A DNA stretch of 64,000 nt from Pseudomonas cedrina subsp. cedrina (GTDB lineage Bacteria; Pseudomonadota; Gammaproteobacteria; Pseudomonadales; Pseudomonadaceae), in the NCBI RefSeq assembly GCF_001983175.1, contig NZ_MNPW01000016.1, positions 38,242-102,241 on the forward strand. The letters are read 5' to 3'. This document shows, in pieces, positions 52,698-60,268 of the stretch. The notes below the pieces were generated by a model that was not told where the DNA came from, did no database searches, and was given only the letters and a program-made list of their open reading frames with translations. How positions within the stretch are numbered: the stretch's first letter is position 1; every line of letters begins with the position of its first letter. A program made the position numbers and the translations under genes.

Positions 52698-52830
52698 GTG
52701 GCGAGCGGGCTTGCCCCGCGTTGGGCTGCGCAGCAGCCCCAGTGAAGACGAACGCGGTCTATCAGAGACTCCTCTGCGCCGGGTTTTGGGGCCGCTGCGC
52801 AGCCCAACGCGGGGCAAGCCCGCTCGCCAC
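52698..52830. repeat. REPIN, family B variant
   Basis: This is an inverted pair with GTGGCGAGCGGGCTTGC/GCAAGCCCGCTCGCCAC outer arms and GCGCAGCAGCCCC/GGGGCCGCTGCGC inner arms, a variant of the family-B element. Confidence 0.9.
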
Positions 52831-52879
52831 AGAGACCTGGCTTGCTGCGCGACAGCGCCAAACCAAGGATCTGGAGGGG

Positions 52880-53622
52880 CCTCCCACGGTTGAGCTGCGG
52901 TGTGGCTCAAATTGGGCCAGTCGCTAGACCGCAAATCCAACCCACACAGCCGATTCCCTGTGGGAGCTGTCGAGCTTTAGCGAGGCTGCGAAAGCGGTGG
53001 GTCAGGCGATGAATATGCCAGCAATGCCGCCGCCTTCGCAGCCTCGCCGGGGCTCGACAGCTCCCACAGTTGAGCTGCGGTGCTGCTGAAAAGGGCGACA
53101 GTCGCTACACCGCAAATCCAACCGACAAAAACCGATCCCCTGTAGGAGCTGTCGAGCTTTAGCGAGGCTGCGAAAGCGGAGTGTCAGGCGACGAAAATGC
53201 CAGCAATGCCGCCGCTTTCGCAGCCTCGCCGGGGCTCGACAGCTCCCACAGTTGAGCTGCTGTGATGCTGACATTGCGCCCGCCGATGCACCGCACATCT
53301 AACTAACATCGCCGATCCCCTTTGGGAGCTGTCGAGCTTTAGCGAGGCTGCGATAGCGGTGGGTCAGGCGATGAAGATGCCAGCAATGTCGCCGCCTTCG
53401 CAGCCTCGCTGGGGCTCGACAGCTCCCACAGTTGAGCTGCGGTGCTGCTGAAAAGGGCGCCAGTCGCCACACCGCAAATCCAACCGACAAAAGCCGATCC
53501 CCTGTGGGAGCTGTCGAGCTTTAGCGAGGCTGCGAAAGCGGAGTGTCAGGCGACGAAAATGCCAGCAATGCCGCCGCCTTAGCGAGGCAACGATAGCGGT
53601 GTGTCAGGCCATCGAAAAACCT
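52880..53622. repeat. Tandem array of about 181-bp REPIN units, family C
   Basis: Units begin (at the GTGGGAGCTGTCGAGC arm) at 52960, 53142, 53322 and 53504, a period of 180-182 bp. Each holds a palindrome pair (GCTGTCGAGCTTTAGCGAGGC ... GCCTCGCCGGGGCTCGACAGC type) plus a conserved 90-bp spacer with CACCGCAAATCCAACC. A partial spacer precedes the first unit, and the last unit is truncated and rearranged. The gap from 52675 to 53625 contains only this array and the family-B REPIN. Confidence 0.9.
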
Positions 53623-53625
53623 CGG

Positions 53626-55563
53626 CTACGACTTGAACCGCCCCACCAACCCATTCAATTCATCCGACAGGTCCGACAACCGCCCCGAGTCGTCCTGCGC
53701 CGAGTGGGCCAGGCTTTCCACCAGCCGCGCTTCGTCGTAGATCTGCTGGATATGGCGGTTGATCTCTTCGGCCACGCTGTGTTGTTCCTCGGCGGCGGCG
53801 GATATCTGCAGGTTCTGGTCGCGGATCTCGTTGACCGACGTCTGTATGCCTTCAAAGCTGTCGCGTGCGCTCTCGATGGAGGCGACGCTGGCCCGCGACA
53901 GGTCCAGGCAACTGCCCATTTTTTGCGTGACTTCCTCGGTCTTGCTGCCAAGGGTTCCAAGCAACTGCTCGATTTCGCCGGTAGAGTCCGAGGTGCGCTT
54001 GGCCAGCGCACGAACCTCGTCGGCCACGACGGCAAACCCGCGGCCCTGGTCACCGGCGCGGGCGGCCTCGATGGCGGCGTTGAGCGCCAGGAGGTTGGTC
54101 TGTTCGGCAATCGCGCGGATGGTGCCGATGATCTGGTTGATACTGCGACTGCCAGCCTCCAGTTCAGCCATGGCCTCGGACGACTCGGTCAGGCGGCGCC
54201 CCAGGCGGTTGACGTTGTCGGTGGTGACTTCGATCTGCTGCTTGCCCTCGGCCACGCGACGGTGCCCGTTTTCGGCGGACTCTGCCGCGCCGCTGCAGGA
54301 ACGTGCCACCTCGTTGGCGGTAGCGACCATTTCGTTGAACGCCGTGGACACCAGCTCCACCGCTTCGCGTTGTCGGCCCGCGGCCTCGTTCATGTTGTGC
54401 GCCACTTCGCTGTTGACCTTGGAAGCGTTGTGCAAATTGGCCGAGGCCGCGCCGATATGCTGGATCAGCTGACGAATCGCCGCCAGGAACTTGTTGAACC
54501 AGCCGGCCAGTTCGGCGGTTTCATCCTTGCCTTGCACTTGCAGTTCGCGGCGCAGATCACCTTCGCCCTCGGCGATGGATTGCAAGCCGGTGCTGACCTG
54601 GCCGATGGGCTTGACGATGACCTTGGAAAACGCCGCCGCGATCAGCCCGAAAATCAGCACCAGGACGCCCACGATAATGGCGGTGAGGTAGGTCATGCGT
54701 GTGGCTTCGGCCATGACTTCGCGCTGTTCGATCAGCCCGATATAGCGCCAGCCCAGGCCGGGCGAGGTCCATACGTTGGCCATATAGCGCACGCCATCGA
54801 TCACCACTTCGGTGGAGCCCTGGGGTGTGTCGGCCAGGTGCGCATACGGCGCGCCCAGGTCCTTGAGCGGCTTGAAACCGTGGGCTGCGTCACGCGGGTC
54901 AACCAGCACCACGCCGTCTTCGATCAGCATCACGTAACCGCTTTCTCCCAGCTTGATGCTCTTGACCAGTTCGGTGAGGTTTTTCAGCGAGACGCTGACC
55001 ACGAACACGCCCTTGGCCTTGCCGTTTTCCAACAGCGCCCGGGCGGTACCGACCAACGCCACGTCGTCTTTGTCATAGTAATAGGCGGGCGTGCGCACGG
55101 TCTTGCCGGGGCTGGCCATTGCCGCCTTGTACCAGGGCCGGGTGCGCGGGTCGTACTTGGCCAGTTGCGGGTCATCCGGCCACTTGGCGTAGGTGCCGTC
55201 TTCCAGCCCGATCGACAGGATGGCCGCCGCCGGATGGGTGGCGCCAAAGCGCGCGAAACGCTCGATCACCGCTTGGGCTTCGGCAGGCATCGGCTGGCTG
55301 GCCGCATCGGCGGGCTGATAGTTCTTGAGTGTGTTAATCGACGTGTATACAGGATCGGTGGCCATTTGATCGACGTTTTGCAGCGTGCCATCGAAGAACT
55401 GGCGGATGTTGCCGTCGATCTGGCGGATTTCCCGGGTGCTGCCATCGATAAACTGATCCACCGCCTGGGTGCGTGTGTTCATGACCGAGATCACGGCCAC
55501 AAGGCTCACCGGTATAAAAGCAACAGAGACAAATGCCAGCACCAGCTTATTTTTTATTTTCAT
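53626..55563 (-). CDS. Methyl-accepting chemotaxis protein (dCache)
   Basis: The 645-residue chemoreceptor has TM1 at about 8-30, a periplasmic dCache domain at about 35-275 (DPRTRPWYKAAMASPGK, YYYDKDDVALVGTARAL), TM2 at about 285-308, HAMP at about 309-360, and an MCP signalling domain with the highly conserved tip IRAIAEQTNLLALNAAIEA. dCache receptors of this type often bind amino acids or amines. I chose ATG 55563; an ATG at 55575 is also possible. A TGTATCCAATC word lies in its promoter region at 55704. Confidence 0.92.
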   Translation of the reverse strand: MKIKNKLVLAFVSVAFIPVSLVAVISVMNTRTQAVDQFIDGSTREIRQIDGNIRQFFDGTLQNVDQMATDPVYTSINTLKNYQPADAASQPMPAEAQAVIERFARFGATHPAAAILSIGLEDGTYAKWPDDPQLAKYDPRTRPWYKAAMASPGKTVRTPAYYYDKDDVALVGTARALLENGKAKGVFVVSVSLKNLTELVKSIKLGESGYVMLIEDGVVLVDPRDAAHGFKPLKDLGAPYAHLADTPQGSTEVVIDGVRYMANVWTSPGLGWRYIGLIEQREVMAEATRMTYLTAIIVGVLVLIFGLIAAAFSKVIVKPIGQVSTGLQSIAEGEGDLRRELQVQGKDETAELAGWFNKFLAAIRQLIQHIGAASANLHNASKVNSEVAHNMNEAAGRQREAVELVSTAFNEMVATANEVARSCSGAAESAENGHRRVAEGKQQIEVTTDNVNRLGRRLTESSEAMAELEAGSRSINQIIGTIRAIAEQTNLLALNAAIEAARAGDQGRGFAVVADEVRALAKRTSDSTGEIEQLLGTLGSKTEEVTQKMGSCLDLSRASVASIESARDSFEGIQTSVNEIRDQNLQISAAAEEQHSVAEEINRHIQQIYDEARLVESLAHSAQDDSGRLSDLSDELNGLVGRFKS

Positions 55564-55703
55564 CAAGACGACCATCAGCGTGAAGGGCGGCCAAATCGTC
55601 GTGCTCACTAGTAGGCGCTACGGCGATTTGCTATCACTGTGTTTCGGCCCGGCTTCGAGAAACCTTTAGGGTTTTTTGTACACAATACAAATTGCGATTG
55701 TTC

Positions 55704-55720
55704 TGTATCCAATCAGTACA
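55704..55720. promoter_or_regulatory. Operator-like word upstream of the chemoreceptor gene
   Basis: TGTATCCAATCAGTACA has the same 11-bp core and the TGTA...TACA ends of the hydroxyproline-type sites, with a 2-bp longer spacer. It lies 141 bp upstream of the chemoreceptor ATG and overlaps the last codons of nasA. Confidence 0.45.
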
Positions 55721-58700
55721 CATCACGCAGATAACGTTTCTGCTCGCTCAACTGGCGCCAGTACTCCACGGCGCCTTCAACGCCAAGCCCGCCGTGGGTT
55801 TGCGCGACGTGCCGCAGGGCCTGGTCGACGTCTTTGGCCATATGGCTCGCATCGCCGCAGATATACAGCTTGGCGCCATCCTGTAACCAACCCCAGAGCT
55901 GCGCACCCTGTTCGCGGATGCGGTCCTGCACGTAGACCTTCTGCGCCTGGTCGCGGGAGAACGCCAGGCTCAAGTGGGTGAGCAGGCCATCCTGTTGCAT
56001 GCCTTGCAACTCGTCCTTGTAGTAGAAGTCACTGGCCGCGTGTTGTTCGCCAAAAAACAGCCAGTTGCGGCCCTGATGCCCCAGGGCGCGACGTTCCTGC
56101 AAGAACGCACGGAAGGGGGCGATGCCCGTGCCGGGGCCGATCATGATCATCGGCACATCGCCGTCGCTTGGTGCGCGGAAGTGCTTGGACGGCTGCACGA
56201 ACAGCGGCACTTCGCCGTCGCCGACCCGGTCGGCGAGGAAGGTCGAGGACACGCCTTTACGCTTGCCATAACGCACGGCGGCCACGGTGAGGTGCACTTC
56301 CCGCGGGAAGGCCTTGGCGCTCGATGCGATGGAATACAAGCGCGGTTGCAGGCGCCTGAGGGTGCCCAGCAGTTCGTCCGCCGAGCACTCGATGGGGTAT
56401 TGCTGCAATACATCCGCCAATTGCCGGCCCCATAACCACTCATTCAGTTCGGCCTTGTGCTCGGGGTTGAGCAAATGCTTGAGGCCTGGATCGGCGCTGC
56501 GCTCGGCGATGAAGGTCAAGGTATCGCTGCTGGGGCGGGCGATTTCGAAGTGTTGGGTGAGCGCCTGTTGCAGAGGTACGTCGCCGAAGGTATCGATGTT
56601 CACGCAGGTACTGGCATCCAGGCGCGTCAGTTCGAGCAATTCGCTGACCAGCTCGGGGCAGTTGCGTGGCCTGACACCCAGGGCATCACCGGCTTCATAG
56701 CTCAGCCCGGAGTCGGCCAGGTCCAGGGCGAACTGACGGGTTTCCTTGTGCGGGCTTTGCGGGTTCAGGTGACGGTTGAGCAGCAGGCGCGAGCCGTACA
56801 GCTTGGTTTTACCGGCAGGCGTGGCGGGCATGGCGGGCGCCATGGACTTTGCCGGGTTGAGGCTCTGCTGGAACCGCACCAGCCAGGCGTCGGCGGGGGC
56901 TTCGAATTCGGTGTCGCAGTCGACGCGCTCCAACAGGCGGGTGGCGCCCAGTTCCAGCAGGCGCTGGTCGAGCCGCTTGCCGTGGTTGCAGAACTGGTCG
57001 TAATTCGGATCGCCCAAGGCCAGCACCGCAAAGCGCAGCGACTCCAGGCGTGTCTCGGCGGTGCTGAGGCTGTGCCAGAAGCCCTCGCCATTGTCCGGCG
57101 GGTCGCCGTCGCCAAAGGTGCTGCTGATCAGCGCCAGCGTGTGGGTGCTCGCCAGTTTGCTTGCGGGGAAATCCGACATCGCACTCAGCTCCACGCTGAT
57201 GCCGGCCTCGCGCAGACGCTTGGCAAACCGCTCGGCCAGGGCCTCGGCATTGCCGGTCTGCGACGCCCACAGCAGGGTAACGGCCGGGGAGGGCGTTGCC
57301 ATGGTTTGCGCACGGCTGAACAAGCCGCCGAGCAAGCCGTCCAGCCACAAGCGCGACTCCCGGGCCAGCGGCGCATTCGCCGGCAGCGTCGGCACGCCGT
57401 CGTCCTGACGCGCGGCACTGGACTGCAAGCCACTGAGAAAACCGGCGAGGTAAGTGCGCTCGCCGTCGCTCAACTGAGGCGGCGGCACATTGCGCAGGCC
57501 GGCGATGTCGGCGAAAGCGTCAAGGCGCGACATGGCGAGTTCCTCTGGTAGAGGGGCGGGAAGGTCCAGCAACTGGTGTTCGATCAGTTCAACCCGCGCC
57601 AGGGAAACAGCGCAGAACTTGAACCCGGGCTGCAACGAAATCGGGTCGACGGCGTCATGGGTCACGGCGTTTATCGCCAGGTGTTCGCCGAACACATCAT
57701 TCCAATGGAAAGGTGCAAAACAGTTGCCGGGCCGCACCCGGTTGGTGACCACGGCAGGCAGCACGGCGCGGCCACGCTGGGAGCGCACTTCCACGGCGTC
57801 CTTGTCCTTGATGCCCAGGCGCGCGGCGTCTTCGGGGTGCAGTTCCACGAACGGGCCGGGGTTGAGTTTATTCAGCGTGGCGACCTTGCCGGTCTTGGTC
57901 ATCGTGTGCCATTGGTGCTGCACGCGCCCGGTGTTGAGCACGAAGGGGAATGCGTCATCGGGCATCTCCGTCGGCGGCATATGGGGGCGGGCGAAGAACC
58001 GGCCTTTGCCGTTTTCGGTGGCGAAGCTGAGGGTGCCGTTCTTTACGTAGCGGATCGGGTTACGGTCCGCTGTGTCGACAGATGCGCAGGGCCATTGCAG
58101 CGGCTTTTCGCGCAGGCGCCGGTAGCTTGCGCCGCGGATGTCGTAGCCGGTCGTGGGGTTCCAGGCGCGTTTGATTTCTTCAAACACCTCGGCTGCGCAG
58201 GTGTAGGTGAAGGCCTCGGCAAAGCCCATCTCACACGCGACCCTGGCGATTATCTGCCAGTCGGGCAAGGTCTCGCCGGGGGCGTCGACGGCCTTTTGCA
58301 TCAGGGTCAGGTTGCGCTCGGAGTTGATCATCACCCCTTCGGCCTCGGCCCATAGCGCGCCGGGCAGCAGAATGTCGGCGTAGCGGTTGGTCTCGGTGTC
58401 GAGGAAGGCATCCTGGGCGATCACCAATTCGGCGGCTTGCAGGCCTTTAATAACGGTCTGCCGGTTGGGCACGCTGGCCACTGGGTTGGTGCAGATGATC
58501 CAGCAGGCCTTGATCTGCCCGGCAGCCATCTGCTCGAACATCGCCACGGTACCGTCGCCGGCCTTGCGCGGCAGGCTGTCGTGGGGGATCTGCCACAGGT
58601 CCTCGATAAAGGCACGGTCCGCCTCGACCAACACCGAGCGTTGCCCCGGCAGGCCCGGGCCCATATAACCCATTTCGCGACCGCCCATGGCGTTGGGTTG

Positions 58701-59696
58701 GCCCGTGAGGGAAAACGGCCCGCTGCCAGGCCGGCAAATGGCGCCGGTGGCCAGGTGCAGGTTGCACAGGGCGTTGGTGTTCCAAGTGCCGTGGGTGCTC
58801 TGGTTGAGGCCCATGGTCCAGCAGCTCATCCACTCGGCGGCCTGGCCGATCCAGTCGGCGGCCTGGCGGATATCGGCCTCGGCCAGGCCGGTGATGGCGG
58901 CGACCCGCTGGGGCGCGTAGTCTTCCAAAAACGCCGGCATGGCCTCCCAGCCTTCGGTAAAGGCGGCGATAAAGGCCGGGTCGGTATGGCCGCTTTTCAC
59001 CAGCAGGTGCAACAGGCCGTTGAGCAAGGCCAGGTCGGTGCCCGGTTTTATCGGCAGGAACAGGTTGGCCTTGTCTGCCGTGGCGCTGCGCCGGGGGTCT
59101 ACCACGATCAGTTTCGCGCCGGCCTTGACCCGGTCCATCATGCGCAGGAACAGGATCGGGTGACAGTCGGCCATGTTGGCGCCGATCACGAAGAACAGGT
59201 CGGCGCGGTCGAAATCCTCATAGGATCCCGGCGGGCCGTCGGAGCCCAGGGACAGTTTGTAGCCGCTGCCGGCGCTGGCCATGCACAGGCGCGAGTTGGA
59301 CTCGATATTGGCGGTGCGCACGAAGCCCTTGGCCAGTTTGTTGATCAGGTATTGGGATTCCAGCGACATCTGGCCCGACACGTAGAAGGCCAACGCATCC
59401 GGCCCGTGCGTGTCGAGGACGTGGCGCAGGCGGCCGGCGGTTTCGCTGATGGCCTTGTCCATGGCGATGCGCACCGGGTCGTGGTCCCGGGCCTGGCGCA
59501 CATAGGCGTGCTCCATGCGACCGGACTCGGCGATGGCTTGCCCGCAGGTGGTGCCCTTGGTGCACAGGCGGCCGAAGTTGGTGGGGTGGTCCTTGTCGCC
59601 GGTCACCTTCACCACTTTATTGTGTTCGACCTGCATGACGATGCCGCAGCCCACGCCACAATAGGGACACACGCTGCGTACGCTCTGGTTTGCCAT
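55713..59696 (-). CDS. nasA: Assimilatory nitrate reductase fused to CysJ-like flavoprotein
   Basis: The 1327-residue fusion has an N-terminal [4Fe-4S] motif CPYCGVGC...CTKG and molybdopterin nitrate reductase domains (about 5-700), a linker, an FMN-binding flavodoxin domain (about 800-940, LLWASQTGNAEALAERF) and an FAD/NADPH reductase domain of the CysJ type (about 975-1327, LYSIASSAKAFPREVHL and MIGPGTGIAPFRAFLQER). Electrons from NADPH could therefore pass within one chain to nitrate. It is divergent from nirBD. ATG 59696 has AGGTG upstream. Transcription appears controlled by sigma-54 and a NasT-type leader. Confidence 0.93.
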   Translation of the reverse strand: MANQSVRSVCPYCGVGCGIVMQVEHNKVVKVTGDKDHPTNFGRLCTKGTTCGQAIAESGRMEHAYVRQARDHDPVRIAMDKAISETAGRLRHVLDTHGPDALAFYVSGQMSLESQYLINKLAKGFVRTANIESNSRLCMASAGSGYKLSLGSDGPPGSYEDFDRADLFFVIGANMADCHPILFLRMMDRVKAGAKLIVVDPRRSATADKANLFLPIKPGTDLALLNGLLHLLVKSGHTDPAFIAAFTEGWEAMPAFLEDYAPQRVAAITGLAEADIRQAADWIGQAAEWMSCWTMGLNQSTHGTWNTNALCNLHLATGAICRPGSGPFSLTGQPNAMGGREMGYMGPGLPGQRSVLVEADRAFIEDLWQIPHDSLPRKAGDGTVAMFEQMAAGQIKACWIICTNPVASVPNRQTVIKGLQAAELVIAQDAFLDTETNRYADILLPGALWAEAEGVMINSERNLTLMQKAVDAPGETLPDWQIIARVACEMGFAEAFTYTCAAEVFEEIKRAWNPTTGYDIRGASYRRLREKPLQWPCASVDTADRNPIRYVKNGTLSFATENGKGRFFARPHMPPTEMPDDAFPFVLNTGRVQHQWHTMTKTGKVATLNKLNPGPFVELHPEDAARLGIKDKDAVEVRSQRGRAVLPAVVTNRVRPGNCFAPFHWNDVFGEHLAINAVTHDAVDPISLQPGFKFCAVSLARVELIEHQLLDLPAPLPEELAMSRLDAFADIAGLRNVPPPQLSDGERTYLAGFLSGLQSSAARQDDGVPTLPANAPLARESRLWLDGLLGGLFSRAQTMATPSPAVTLLWASQTGNAEALAERFAKRLREAGISVELSAMSDFPASKLASTHTLALISSTFGDGDPPDNGEGFWHSLSTAETRLESLRFAVLALGDPNYDQFCNHGKRLDQRLLELGATRLLERVDCDTEFEAPADAWLVRFQQSLNPAKSMAPAMPATPAGKTKLYGSRLLLNRHLNPQSPHKETRQFALDLADSGLSYEAGDALGVRPRNCPELVSELLELTRLDASTCVNIDTFGDVPLQQALTQHFEIARPSSDTLTFIAERSADPGLKHLLNPEHKAELNEWLWGRQLADVLQQYPIECSADELLGTLRRLQPRLYSIASSAKAFPREVHLTVAAVRYGKRKGVSSTFLADRVGDGEVPLFVQPSKHFRAPSDGDVPMIMIGPGTGIAPFRAFLQERRALGHQGRNWLFFGEQHAASDFYYKDELQGMQQDGLLTHLSLAFSRDQAQKVYVQDRIREQGAQLWGWLQDGAKLYICGDASHMAKDVDQALRHVAQTHGGLGVEGAVEYWRQLSEQKRYLRDVY

Positions 59697-59713
59697 CAAT
59701 CACCTGTGTAAAC

Positions 59714-59794
59714 AAAAAAGGCGCCTTGCAACCCTCCGTTGAACACGGGGATTACACGGCGCCTTTGTCGTGAGAGGCAGTCAGCGTTGACTGC
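59714..59794 (-). promoter_or_regulatory. ANTAR/NasT-type antitermination leader of nasA
   Basis: On the minus-strand transcript hairpin P1 is GCAGTC-AACGCT-GACTGC (59777-59794) and P2 is CACGAC-AAAGGC-GCCGTG (59755-59772). Both hexaloops have A at position 1 and G at 4, the ANTAR-protein recognition pattern. The 3' arm of P2 contains GGCGCC (59758-59763), which can instead pair with GGCGCC at 59720-59725 to form a terminator followed by a U-run (59714-59719). P2 and the terminator are mutually exclusive. NasT-dependent antitermination of nas leaders is established in relatives. Confidence 0.85.
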
Positions 59795-59811
59795 TTGGTT
59801 TGAATCTTCCT

Positions 59812-59827
59812 AGCAAATCACGCGCCA
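59812..59827 (-). promoter_or_regulatory. Sigma-54 promoter of nasA
   Basis: On the minus strand TGGCGCGTGATTTGCT matches the -24/-12 consensus (TGGCACG-N4-TTGCT) with correct GG-N10-GC spacing. The expected start site near 59800 is just before hairpin P1. Confidence 0.82.
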
Positions 59828-59838
59828 GGTTCGACCCT

Positions 59839-59970
59839 GTAGTGAGCGGGCTTGTCCCGCGCTGGGCTGCGCAGCGGCCCCAAACCAGTCACCCCAATTT
59901 CAAATGACACACCGCAGCGGTCCGATTGGGGCGGCTTCGCCCCCCAGCGCGGGGCAAGCCCGCTCACTAC
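59839..59970. repeat. REPIN, family B
   Basis: This is a family-B inverted pair inserted between the divergent nasA and nirB promoters, upstream of both sigma-54 sites. With the leaders and promoters annotated separately, it accounts for most of the 572-bp gap. Confidence 0.92.
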
Positions 59971-60073
59971 ATGCACATTTATGAAGCGTGGCGCACCAAC
60001 GGGAGGCGCAGGAGGAAATGTCTGGCTCCTTCGATTGGCGCCAGAGGCCGTTGCAATGGGCAGTGCCAGTATT

Positions 60074-60089
60074 TGGCACAGACCCTGCA
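60074..60089 (+). promoter_or_regulatory. Sigma-54 promoter of nirB
   Basis: TGGCACAGACCCTGCA matches the -24/-12 consensus with GG-N10-GC spacing. The start site would be near 60100. A possible NtrC-like half-palindrome (GCACCA...GGCGC, 59993-60009) lies about 70 bp upstream. Confidence 0.82.
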
Positions 60090-60108
60090 AGCTCCCCCTC
60101 AACCCACT

Positions 60109-60229
60109 TCGGTCAACGACGATCGACACCTTGGGCAATAGCGGTGGATCCGGCGCAGTCGCCCGGTCCCAACCTGCATAAGAACAGGCAAAGGCGCCTG
60201 GAACCGAAAGGTTTCAGGCGTTTTTTTTT
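60109..60229 (+). promoter_or_regulatory. ANTAR/NasT-type antitermination leader of nirB
   Basis: Candidate P1 is TCGGTC-AACGAC-GATCGA (60109-60126, one G-U pair) and P2 is CAGGC-AAAGGC-GCCTG (60185-60200). Both hexaloops have A1 and G4. The terminator arms CGCCTGGAACC (60195-60205) and GGTTTCAGGCG (60210-60220) form an 11-bp stem followed by nine T. The 5' terminator arm overlaps P2, so the two structures exclude each other. The P2 loop and flanks match those of nasA. P1 and P2 are about 58 nt apart here, longer than in nasA. Confidence 0.8.
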
Positions 60230-60268
60230 GCTTTTTTAAACCGTGATGAGCTTTGTCGGGTGCTTTAT

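Noticed and set aside
52655..53490. Short open frames rich in Ala, Arg and Cys inside the repeat arrays (similar ones at 63399-63929)
   Set aside because: They are translations of REPIN palindromes and repeat with the array period; no ribosome-binding sites precede them.
52880..53622. CRISPR array
   Set aside because: The repeated units are about 180 bp with conserved, not unique, spacers and internal palindromes; no cas genes are present.
53599..55611. 670-codon plus-strand open frame opposite the chemoreceptor gene
   Set aside because: The minus-strand frame has unmistakable dCache, HAMP and MCP domains; the opposite frame has none and no plausible start signal.
60050..60058. Second sigma-54-like site (TGGCGCC...TTGCA) before nirB
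   Set aside because: The spacing between GG and GC is 14 bases; the site at 60074-60089 has the correct spacing.
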